Below are positions 44,751 to 54,906 of a stretch of DNA of 64,000 bases, in pieces (position 1 is the first letter of the stretch; each line of letters starts with the position of its first letter). Where the stretch lies: the NCBI GenBank assembly GCA_023678885.1, contig CM043013.1, positions 20,740,791 to 20,804,790 of the forward strand. Direction: 5' to 3'. The stretch is from Pogostemon cablin. Lineage: Eukaryota > Streptophyta > Magnoliopsida > Lamiales > Lamiaceae. The notes beneath the pieces were generated by a model. It ran no database searches. It was given only the letters and a program-made list of their open reading frames with translations, and was not told where the DNA came from. The position numbers and the translations under genes were made by a program.

Positions 44751-45517
44751 CACTATAAGAAATTTGAGTTTTACCCACTCATCATATGTGCGGGTAAAAT
44801 ATACTTTTGTGTGGGTATTGTATTTTACCCACACATAAAATAAGTGTTAACATATGTAACTATAATTGTATTGATAAAAATTTTACTTGCACATAAATTG
44901 TGTGGGTAAATCGTTAGCTTTTATCCACACATATATGTGTAGGAAAATATTTGCTTTATGTGTGAGTGTTTTTTGAGAATATATATAAAGAAATGTGAAT
45001 GATGAGTATCCACACATATATGTATAGAAAACTTTAACCATTTGTCTATATAAGTATTTCACTTAACTTTTTGATAATAATATATGTGTAGATTAAACAT
45101 GTTTCCAAAATAAGCTATTTTATCTAAAATTTATTATAATTTAATAATAATTTTTTAAGAAATTAAATATTTAATTTGTATTTCCTATTAATTAGTTAAT
45201 TTTAGTCAAATAGAATATCAAATCATCACATGTGGTTTTTTTTTAGCCACACATAAATTATATGTGTTGCTAAATAATATATTATTAGCCACACAATTAT
45301 AATATCTGTACTTATGTGTGGGTATTCTTAATATCTAAAATAATCCGTAAAATTAAAATATCATTATCGATTTTTAGTGACATATTTTAAATATCACAAT
45401 TAAGTTTTTTACACTTGTTATATTACCCACACATAAAAATATTATGTGTCATAATTTAGCCACACATCTCATGTGTTGGTATTTTATGTGTGGGTATTGA
45501 TTAAATTTCTTGTAGTG
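44751..45517. mobile_element. CACTA (En/Spm)-type MITE, unit B only
   Basis: Terminal repeats CACTATAAGAAATTT and (inverted) CACTACAAGAAATTT. The 3-bp TSD is CAA (44748-44750, 45518-45520). Subterminal TGTGTGGGTA motifs occur in both orientations. Unit A shows the empty site as ATCAAACAATATTTTT. Confidence 0.92.
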
Positions 45518-45558
45518 CAATATTTTTTTAGCTTTCTGTGTTGAGTGTTGAACTTGAA

Positions 45559-46366
45559 TAATGTCGTAGATCCCACGAATAACACCGCATAATTTGACTT
45601 GAAGAACACCAAATCAGAAGGGTTTAATACCTTAATCTTGAATTGAGAGCAGTTATTAGTTTGATTCCCCTTGAAGAACGATCCAAACAACTCTAAAATT
45701 TTTAATTTTCGCAGAGAATGATTTAAAGTGTGTCGAAAATAAATTACTAAAGGATTTTATTTATTATGGAATATTACCTTTTGATATCTCATATATAATT
45801 TGATTTTATCATATTCAATAAGTTGAGCTTTGATATCTTTAATTTAAAGTCTTTTTAATTAGAGCTTATTTGAACTGGATTTGAGCAAAAATAATTATAT
45901 TTATTATTAATTATTTACTTATATACTCATATTTAAATAGTTAATTACTTAAATTTCTTAATAAAAATAAATAATTAATGCATCGCTTGTTCCAAAGTAC
46001 TTACTTTGCCATTTTGGGTACTCTTCAAAGGTTCCCGTTATCTTTTTTTTTTAAGAAAAATGGTCAATATATCCTACTATAGATACACACTAATTATTCT
46101 TATTAATTAATGTGCAAAAAGTAAATGATTACTTTTCAGACGGATGGAGTAACGGAGGGAGAATTTAATAATTTGCCACATATTTTAATTTGGGGCACCA
46201 TCTTGTGAGACAGATATATATGAAACGGGCCGACCCATTATTAAAATATGTCTATTATATAAGAAAAATATGATTATTTTTAGTTAAAATATATTTATAG
46301 TGAATCATATTATAACACCCCAAAATCATATTTTAATGCATTATTCATCATACTTTAAAATATATA
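45559..46366. other. AT-rich intergenic stretch
   Basis: No gene is visible. A diverged Stowaway-like MITE spans about 45984-46149 (CCAAAGTACTTACTTTGCC to CAGACGGATGGAG|TA). The rest is featureless. Confidence 0.55.
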
Positions 46367-46547
46367 CTCCCTCTGTCCCGTCAAAAGAGGGTTTTTTGCT
46401 TTTTTGCATGTGGATTAAGGAGTATTATTATTTATTGTGTAATTGGTAGTTGTATTAGTGGAAGTGTGGGGCACATATTTTAATTGTATTAGAGGGGTGT
46501 ATGGGTCCCATATGTGTAAAAAATAAAAGGAGACCCTTTGGGTGGGA

Positions 46548-48479
46548 TGATGCGCGTTTTCTTTGCACGCAAAATTAATCCCCAAGTATTAAGGATATCA
46601 ATTGCAGCTTAAGCAAGCGACCAAGTGAATATCGAACCCAAAGGACGGCGTATTATCAATTTAATTATTATCTAAATTAATTAAGACAAGTTGGCAATTA
46701 AGTTTGAGGTTTAGGATGATTAAACTAATAAACAAGTAATTAAAATAACAAATAAAATAAATATCACTTGAAGAATACGAAAGTGGATCAAGTAGGAGAA
46801 TAGGTAGCTCTAGGATAATCCAGTTTCACTACTTAACTTCTCTTCCATGTGTCAATGTCCGACTCTACCTTGTGGAATACGGACACATCACTAAACCATG
46901 CATATCTACTCTATAGACACAAGTAAACATACGTGTAACACGTGTGAATAACCTCGGAGCAAGAGACGTAATTTTACCCCCTTTCTAAGTACTATCAGTA
47001 TCAATTATTTCCCCCTAGGATTGGTACTCTAACCCGATATGATCTCCCTTTATAGGCACTATAAAATTACCCTCTTTATCCTACTTAATAACCCGAATTC
47101 AATTCAATTAATAAGTATTCATATATGATAGTTCTAATGAAGCTTCGGAGTCCCCTCACTTAGAATCATAACATGGAATCCTGCTCAGCAGTGAACACAC
47201 TCAATCAATAACCAAGATATGTATTCAGACTTTATATAACAGTTAATGATGCACAAAACGACCGTGAGTATGGATTAAAAAGGCACAATCATATATAAAA
47301 TAAATCCACAAGTAGTGTTGTACGGAGTATACACATGGAAGTTCAATTAACTAGATAAAACCTTCACAACCCTAGTTCTACCAAAAAGGCTCTAGCCCAT
47401 GATGTTGCGAAGAACAATCATGGGTGTTGGATAGATCTTACCCGGATGTCCGAAAAATACAAGATAAATTAAGAAACGAATAAACCCTAGATGTGGCGTC
47501 ATCGCGTCCTTCTCGCTCTTGAATTCTCCTCTTAGTTCTCCCCTTGATTCCACAAACGAATCTTCAAAGTGATGGATGGATGGAGAAAAGGATGATGGTT
47601 AGGGGGTGATCCCCCCTTGTGGGGTGTTGTATGTTGTGGCCTCTCTTCTCCTCTCTTGTATTGTGTTGTGTTCCTCCTTTTTTTCGGGGCTGTATAGACC
47701 TCCTTTTATACTTGTAATCACGTCTCCTAAGCTTGGAATGAGCTTTTCAAGTGATCACACGCGTTTAGGCCTCAAAAATATGGATTTGGTAAGTTTTCGC
47801 ACAATGGTTCGACCTCAACAAACAGGTCGAACCATTGACCTCAGGTCGAACCACAGGTCGAACCCACCTACTGGAAGTCCTAGGTGCATGGTTCGACCTC
47901 GGTTCGACCTTAAGCAGGTCGAACCGATTTGCGCAGTCTCTCTGTTTCGCGTATAACTTTCACATCCGACCTCCGAATTGAGTAATTTTTGCGTTCACGC
48001 GATCCTCTCTTCCTTGGCTTTCTATCCATATAAAGAAATAACAAAAACTCCAAGAATTGAATATGTAACAGGCCATGGAAAGTAGCACTGCAATTCTGTT
48101 CGGCACAGCTCGCGCAGCGTCACCACTTTGCTCATAACTTCCTCGTTCAGACTTCAATGATGGTGTTCTTTACGCCAAAACGACCCTCTCTTCCGTGGCT
48201 TTCTAACCATATATCACACCAACAGTTTTGAGTTCCACAAAAATACAGAATAATTATGAAAGTTGGATGTGCATTTTCAGCATTCTTGCACAAATTGCAC
48301 CTTTTCTCCAACTTTGCACTTTTTCATCCTTTTTCCACCTAAAACACAATAAAACACCTTAAGTGCACATGATTCTCACATATATCGAATATAAGACACT
48401 TGTGCTCATATAAGACTACAATATCAATCAAAAAGGTGTTAAATTGGATATTAAAACACGCTTATTTTTACTCTCATCA
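46548..48479 (-). repeat. 3' LTR of Athila-like element E2
   Basis: TGATGCGCG...CTCTCATCA. It contains GGTTCGACC/GGTCGAACC motifs between 47806 and 47925, including two hairpins (47806-47833 and 47901-47925). Confidence 0.95.
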
Positions 48480-48493
48480 ATCCCCCAAACTTA
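48480..48493 (-). other. Polypurine tract of E2
   Basis: The minus strand reads TAAGTTTGGGGGAT immediately before the 3' LTR. Confidence 0.85.
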
Positions 48494-50370
48494 CCCGTTG
48501 CTCGTCCCGAGGCAACAAAATAAAGATAAAGAGAAAGAGTAAGAAAATTAGCGGGGAAACAAGGACTATGACCAATACCCCATTCAAAATACAATTGTCC
48601 TCAACTTAGGTCATGCAACTCTCATTACATGTAATAATCAATTCATAGCATACAAGTTAAGACAATCACCACCAATTCAAATGCTCCATGAACATGTTCT
48701 CACGGGAAGTATATATATGTTCTCTCATTCAAGTGTAAAATATGTACACTTATGGGTTAAAGTGTTTACGCTCAAATTCAATTCAAGTGCATGCGTAACC
48801 ATAAGCTTGCCAAAAGTCTCAAACTCTCCACCACTAAAAGTATGATTCGACAATGGGATCAAAAAGGACTTTTCTTTTGGATGTAATGTTGGCTCTTTGG
48901 TAAGGGGTAGGAAACATATGGATAAAGTGACTCAATTAGTAGAGAATTAAAACCGGAGATCTTATGTACTGCAGATTCTTACACTTCAAGGCTATACAGC
49001 TTCATGCTCTTCTAATTTTCTTTTCTCTCATTTCCTTCAAGCTCAACATACTTTTTCTTGTCTCAAGCACATCCTTTTTCTCTCGAGGTACCAGTTTCGG
49101 GCACTACCTCACGCATCCTCCATAGGGTACTAGATTTAAGCACTACCCTAGGGTTTTTGATTCCATGGAGTACTAGATTTAAGCACTACTCCATGCTTCT
49201 CCTTAGATGCATTATCATAATCCATCACTATTAATTTCAACACCAATTTCATTCCTTCCCAAATTGTTATCAAGCACCATTAACACACTTTGACAGCATT
49301 TAATTCTCCACTAAATATAGGAATTTAAGGCTCAAATAGGATATCAAAGTGGCTATCTTCGTAGATTGCCAAAGAAATTAAGCTTTTAGACTCAACGGGG
49401 CTAACTACGGATATATAATTATTTGGTAGGGAATTATTTAGCTAAGTGACTCATAAATTCAAGGATGGCCTTAGATCATCTCCCATCATCTAACACACAT
49501 GTAGTTTCAAGTAAGACAAGAGGCAAGTTCTAGAATACATACACAAGAACGATACTCACCAGAAAAGAAAATATCATGTGATTATGTATCATGATCAACG
49601 AGGCTCAAAATCTCACATGGGTTTTTAACAAGTAACAGAGCGCTTTTCATGGTAGGTAATATCCAAAAGTACACATAGAACTTCATATCACAATATAACT
49701 CAAGTAGACTTCCTTCATCAATTTCAAGAGCATATGAATTTCAAAGATAATTTTAACAATATAAGCTCACATGGATCACCACCATAAACTCAATCCTTCC
49801 ACTCCATGAATTAAAAGCACATATAAAAATTAGAAAAAGGAAACGAGGGCACCTGATTTTTCTTCAACGTACGCACGAGCTCCTCGAGTCAAAACCTCAA
49901 TGTAGAACTCGTCTTGCCACCTAGTTACCCTTTTCTATCATCAAAGCTCAAGCATACTCATCATCACAGGATTCATCAATAATAAAATAGGAGAACTATA
50001 CGAAAGAATTAATTGACCATGTAATCGACTCCACACACTAGAAACACCACTGAACACTAGGCAAATTGTAAAAAATCGACACATCAAAATCGATTAAAAT
50101 TTCAATATACCGCAAAAAATCAACTCCCCTAGCAAACATTACAAAGAAAATAGCATACTCCTGGTGCTTCAATGAGGTAATAACATCACACCCCCCCAAA
50201 CTTAGTAAAAACGTAAGTCGAAACTAAGTTTGAAAAGAGATGTAATTGCCGATTAATAAGCACCTTAAATATAAAAATTTCTTACTCACACGAAAGAAAT
50301 AAAGCAATAAAACAGAAAGGCAAGCCCCCAACAGGTGCTCATGTTTAACGTCGTAGAGTCACGACGGTAG
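48494..50370 (-). other. 3' noncoding region of E2
   Basis: No coding frame with recognisable similarity. There are two alternating words (GGTACTAGATTTAAGCACTA, near 49110-49190) and a second polypurine-like tract on the minus strand at 50190-50205 (CTAAGTTTGGGGGGGT). Pol would be expected between this tract and the protease, and it is missing. Confidence 0.65.
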
Positions 50371-50707
50371 AGAACGGTCTTCTTGCATCCTCACCTTCAA
50401 ATACTTTCTTTCCCTCTTCTTGTCGACACTCAACACGTCACCTTTCTTGGTCACAAGTATACGATCCTTGGAATTACCTTCTTCCTATGGCGGTCTAGAC
50501 ACCCCCTTTTCAATCTTCCACTTAAATTCAGAATCATCTGCCTTAGAAAAATCAAGATTAAACAAGTTAGAAACCACATCTATGCTTTTGCACGATTGAG
50601 TCTCCATGGGCATCTTCATTGCATGATCAAGAGAGAAAATCACATCTTCATTATCCATTCGTAGTCTAAGCTTTCCTTCCTTAACATCTATTATAGCTCC
50701 AGCTGTG
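50371..50707 (-). pseudogene. Protease-downstream coding segment of E2
   Basis: The minus-strand frame (TAGAIIDVKEGKLRLRMD, then EDVIFSLDHAMKMP) directly continues the protease ORF that ends at 52381 on the other side of the solo LTR. A stop appears near 50480. Confidence 0.8.
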
Positions 50708-52375
50708 TGATAGGGGTTTTCTCAACACACAAATTAATCCTCAAGTATAAGGATATCAATTGTAGTCGCGAAGATGACCAAGTTACAATATCGAACCCAC
50801 GGGACGGTTAAATATCAATTTCATTATATTCTAGTATACTTTAGACTATGTTTGGTAATTGTAATGGTTTAAGGAATAATAACTTCTAATCGAAATAGCA
50901 AAAAGAAATAGTAAGAGTAGAGAAAAGTGAGTTGTGATCAATAAGAATAGTAGGTAGTTCGTCGGGTCATCCAGTTTCACTAGTAATTCATATCTTCATG
51001 TGATGGTGTCCGACTTTGCCCTGTGGTTTGTGGACGCATCACTAGACCATGCAAGTTTACTCTATAGACACAAGTAAATATGCGCTTGACACGTATGAAT
51101 AATCTCGGAGCAAGAGATATACTTCACCCCCCTTTCTAGGTACTATCATAATCAATTATCTTCTACGTCTAGAATCTAACCCGATTTGATCTCCCTTTTT
51201 AGGTACTATAAAGTTATACTCTTCATCCTATTCATCAACTCGAATTTAATTCAATTAATGAATATTCATATAAGACGGTTCTAATAAGACTTCGGAATCC
51301 CTTCACTTAGAATTATAACAATAAACCCTGCTCAGTAGTGAACGCACTCAACCAATAACCATGTTATGTATTCAGACTCTACACAACGATCATTGATGCA
51401 CAAAACGACTATGAGTATGGATTAAATATGCAATCTTATATAAAACAAACCACAGGTAGTGTTGTACGGAGTTTTACACACGAAATATGAATTACATCAT
51501 GAAACTTTCATAACCCTAGAACTACCAAGGCGGTTCTAGCCCATGATTGATCTAGGAACAATCATAGTTAGATTGATCATTCTTACTTGAACCTTCAGCG
51601 AACTTCTGTCTCAGTCCTCCGGATGGATCACCACCTCTACTCTTGTCTCTCTTATGATTGATGATCAAAAGCTCTCTTTATTCTCTGTATGAGCCTCCTT
51701 TTATACTTGTAATCACGTCTCTATGGCTTGGAATGGGCTTTCTAAGTGATCTCACGCGTTTCGGCCTCGAAAATCCAGATAAGGTAAGTTCTCGCACGTA
51801 GGTTCGACCTCGTCAAACAGGTCGAACAACTGGCCACAGGTCGAACAACAGGTCGAACCCCGCTACTGGAAGAATTATGCACTGGTTCGACCTCTTGAAC
51901 AGGTCGAACAACTTAGGCCTTGATTGAACCCCAGGTCGAACCTCATCACTGGACAATTCCCGCTCCCGATTCGACCAACTGGCAAATCGAACTCAAACAT
52001 CGTGGTCGAATCCTCTTTTCAGCGAACTGGTTCGACCATGGTTCGACCTGATGGACAGGTCGAACCACTTGAGTCATGGTCGAATCCTCCTCTGTAAGCT
52101 CAGCAATGCTGGTTCGACCTGCTGGAGAGGTCGAACCCTCCTCCAACCAGGTCGAACCCCCCTAATTCTTGGGCGATTCGCATGGCTTCGACTCCGTCTC
52201 TTCAATTCTTGGCACTTTCACTCCGTTTTTGCTAAGAAAACACTCAAATAGCTCCACTAACACCTGATTCATGCTAATTCACAATATATATAGGTTTTCC
52301 ACCTATTTCCACATCAAAACTCTCCAAAACTAGCACAAAACATAGTGCCAAACTTGTGAATTTACACACTCATCA
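50708..52375 (-). mobile_element. Solo LTR of an Athila-like relative
   Basis: 1668 bp from TGATAGGGG to ACTCATCA. A perfect 5-bp TSD CTGTG lies at 50703-50707 and 52376-52380. It resembles the LTR of E1 at its left edge. There is no internal sequence or second LTR, so it is the product of LTR-LTR recombination. It carries many GGTTCGACC/GGTCGAACC motifs (51801-52150). Confidence 0.93.
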
Positions 52376-52380
52376 CTGTG

Positions 52381-53249
52381 GCAAGGAACGGTCGTCCCAA
52401 AATAAGGGGAATGTCACCCTTATCATCTTCCATCTCAGGTACAAGAAAATCCACGGAAAAAACTAACTTATCCACTCTCACTAAAACATCTTCAATTAAA
52501 CCCTTCGGACAAGTCATGGATCTATCCGCCAATTGAAGAGCAATATTCGTGGGTTTAAGATCCCCCAAACTAAGCCTTTTAAATATGGACAAAGGCATCA
52601 AGTTAACGCTTGCCCCCAAATCACACAAGGCTTTATGTGCCGACCCTTTTCCAATGTCACAAAGAATGGTGAAGCTTCCCGGATCCTTTAACTTTGTAGG
52701 CAACTTCCTTTGAAGGATCGAGCTGCAATTCTCTGATAGGTTCACCGTCTCCACTCCGTCCAAGCTTCTCTTCTTTGATATAATATTCTTGAGGAATCGG
52801 GCATAGTATGACATCTCCATGATTGCTTCAGAGAAAGGAATGTTCAAGCTTACTTTGCTCATGACATCGTGAAACCTCTTGAACTTTTCTTCCAATCCCT
52901 TCTCGGCCAATCTCGAAGGAAACGGAGGAGGTATCTTGGTCTTTGGTCTTCCCCCTTCATCACGTTCAACCTCCTTCGCTTTATCCTTCTCGACTCTCAA
53001 TCTCTTTGCTCTTTCCCACTTCTTCTCCATTGTAAGCTCAGTATTCTGCTCATTCCGAACCACTGGAGTAGCATCAACATCATCGAGAGTGTTCGGAGTA
53101 GCAACAGGTAATTTCTGGTGGGGTTCGATCAGGGTTCGACCTGTGGAACAGGTCGAACCAGGCACGTACTGGTCGAACCTACCTTCTGGACAACGGCTCT
53201 CTTTTTGAATTTGAGGTTCGACCTGGGTTCGATCTATTTGAGAGGTCAA
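52381..53249 (-). pseudogene. Athila-type aspartic protease region, interrupted
   Basis: An open frame of about 290 codons holds, after repeat units and a Lys/Glu-rich linker, the segment IPPPFPSRL, a helical region, and then the retropepsin: LCDIGKGSAHKALCDLGASV with catalytic Asp in DLGAS (about 52600-52610), NLMPLSIFKRL, LQLADRS and the closing PLILGRPFLAT. The frame then runs into the solo LTR at 52375 and resumes at 50707. Upstream stops in the repeat region separate it from gag. Confidence 0.88.
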
Positions 53250-53640
53250 ATCAGGTACGTAATGGTCGTACCTACCTTCTGTATAGTTTATATCATCCGG
53301 TTCGACCTAGGTTCGACCTGTTGGGTAGGTCGAACAATGGGCACCTAGGTCGAACTGACCTACTGTACAGTTTCTATCCTCCGGTTCGACCAAGGTTCAA
53401 CCTGTTGGATAGGTCGAACCATGTCCATCATGGTCGAACCGTTGCTGCGACAAAATAGAGTACTCCGGATGAAGAGGTTCGACCATGGTTCGACCTGTAT
53501 GCCAGGTCGAACCCTCTGGGTGTTGGTCGAACTGAGGATTTTTAAAAACAGAGTGCTCTGCATGATGAGGTTCGACCATGGTTTGACCTGAATGCCAGGT
53601 CGAACCTTCTGGGTGTTGGTCGAACTGAGGATTAGTCATG
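53100..53640 (-). repeat. Six-copy coding repeat in the gag-protease spacer
   Basis: The minus-strand translation shows six successive units of about 28-31 residues with the consensus GRFDQY.PGST..TGRTLVEP. At DNA level each unit carries a GGTTCGACC...GGTCGAACC pair. Two units have in-frame stops and two near 53530-53630 are almost identical, which suggests recent duplication. Confidence 0.88.
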
Positions 53641-53651
53641 TCCAAATTTGA

Positions 53652-54718
53652 TCACGGCCTCATCGGTCCCTCGTACTGCGTTCCAGACCTTAACGTGATG
53701 GTTTTTTCTTCTAATTTTTGTGTCAATTGATTCACGTTCGCGGTCATCTGTCCCATAATCAAAGTAAGCTCCTTCATCTGCTTAGATAAATCTGCATGAT
53801 CAACATTCATTCTAGCTTCGATGTGGTCAACCCTTGCATCATTCTCAGCCATGTATCGATTGAAGGTATCTTCAATACTCTTCACTTCGTGCCGCTTCAT
53901 ACTAGGCCCCTTAGTGTCAACTCTGTGATCTGCCTCTGCTGGGACTCTAGTAGCTTGTTGATGTTAGCTAGACTAGAGACGATCTCATCATCCCTATTCG
54001 GCTTCATTTGATATTCAACCTGTGCCACCTTGCCAAGTACATATGATCCTCTATCTCTCTCTATTGGCCAGTCACGTGAATTCATAGAGATGTCTTCAAA
54101 TAACTTTTTCACTTCAAGTGCTGTCTTTGATAACAGCGCTCCACCTAATGATGCATCAATAAAAATACGCGACTCATAATCCAATCAATAGTAGAAGATG
54201 CTTATGTATTCAGCCTTAGACATTCCATGCAGTGGACACCTCCTGAGCATGTCTTTAAACTTATCCCGCGCCTCATCAAATTTCTCACCCTGATTCATAA
54301 CAAATCGGGTGATCTCTTGCCTCATCCTTAAGATCCTTGAGGGTGGCATGTATCTCTCCAAGAACTTCTGCTGCAGTTGGTCCCATGTAGTGCAATCGGC
54401 TGGATCAAGGGTCTCATACCAAGCTTTCGCCTTATTAATTAAAGAGAACTTGAATAAGGCGATCCGCCTAGCATTATCATTCGCTCCAGCTCCCTTCTGA
54501 GTGTTTGCATAACCAAGAAATTTTCGAAGATGCTGATATGGATCTTCAAAACAACCTCCAGAAAAGGGATTCTTCTCTACCATGTTAATAAGAGCGGGAT
54601 TTATCTCAAAATCATCATCTTCCCCCCTTGCTCCTATCAACTCCATGTTGACATTCCCAAAGTTCGTGAAAATTTTACGTATGGCAACATTATCTGGATT
54701 CTGCCTTGCTCCGGCCAT
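53652..54718 (-). pseudogene. Athila-like gag of E2, broken
   Basis: It starts MAGARQNPDN at 54718. The gag domain includes FKFSLINKAKAWYETL, TTWDQLQQKFLERYMPPSR and CPLHGMSKAEYISIFY. A TGA at about 54185 replaces the Gly codon seen in E1 (FYNGLD). The frame continues to DDEIVSSLANINKLLE, then shifts, and a C-terminal segment (53652-53900) reads NVNQLTQKLEEKTITLRSGT. The Gly/Asn/Gln-rich part present in E1 is deleted between these pieces. Confidence 0.88.
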
Positions 54719-54882
54719 GTTTAGATCAATGTGTTATTCCTTCTTTTCCTTCCTCTCCTTTTACAAGCGCACAAGTAACTCGGAAAAATTCAAGGTTAGA
54801 TAGGAAATAAATAATCACAAATAAAAGAAAAAGAAAAAAAATCTTAATCAACTAGAAATAATAAAATCAATAATAACAGCCG

Positions 54883-54900
54883 TCCCCGGCAACGGCGCCA
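54883..54900 (-). other. Primer-binding site, tRNA-Asp
   Basis: The minus strand reads TGGCGCCGTTGCCGGGGA, an 18-base complement of plant tRNA-Asp, six bases inside the 5' LTR. Confidence 0.92.
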
Positions 54901-54906
54901 AGAACT

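Larger units (their letters stand above)
38720..45558. repeat. Segmental tandem duplication, unit B
   Basis: Direct repeat of unit A. Its right edge repeats GTTGAACTTGAATAAT and then continues into unique sequence. Private insertions are listed separately, and for most of them unit A preserves the unoccupied target. Confidence 0.85.

Noticed and set aside
47806..47925. GGTTCGA motifs considered as tRNA genes or Pol III promoters
   Set aside because: No cloverleaf or A box is present. GGTTCGACC lacks the last part of the B-box consensus, so only a resemblance is noted.
47606..47956. Paired open frames in the LTRs (47606-47956 and 55976-56314)
   Set aside because: They occur identically in both LTRs because the LTRs are copies. 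No known domain, and the C-terminal part only translates the GGTTCGACC motif.
53100..53640. Regularly spaced repeats considered as a CRISPR-like array
   Set aside because: Repeats are imperfect, coding, tandem without unique spacers, and lie in a eukaryotic retrotransposon.
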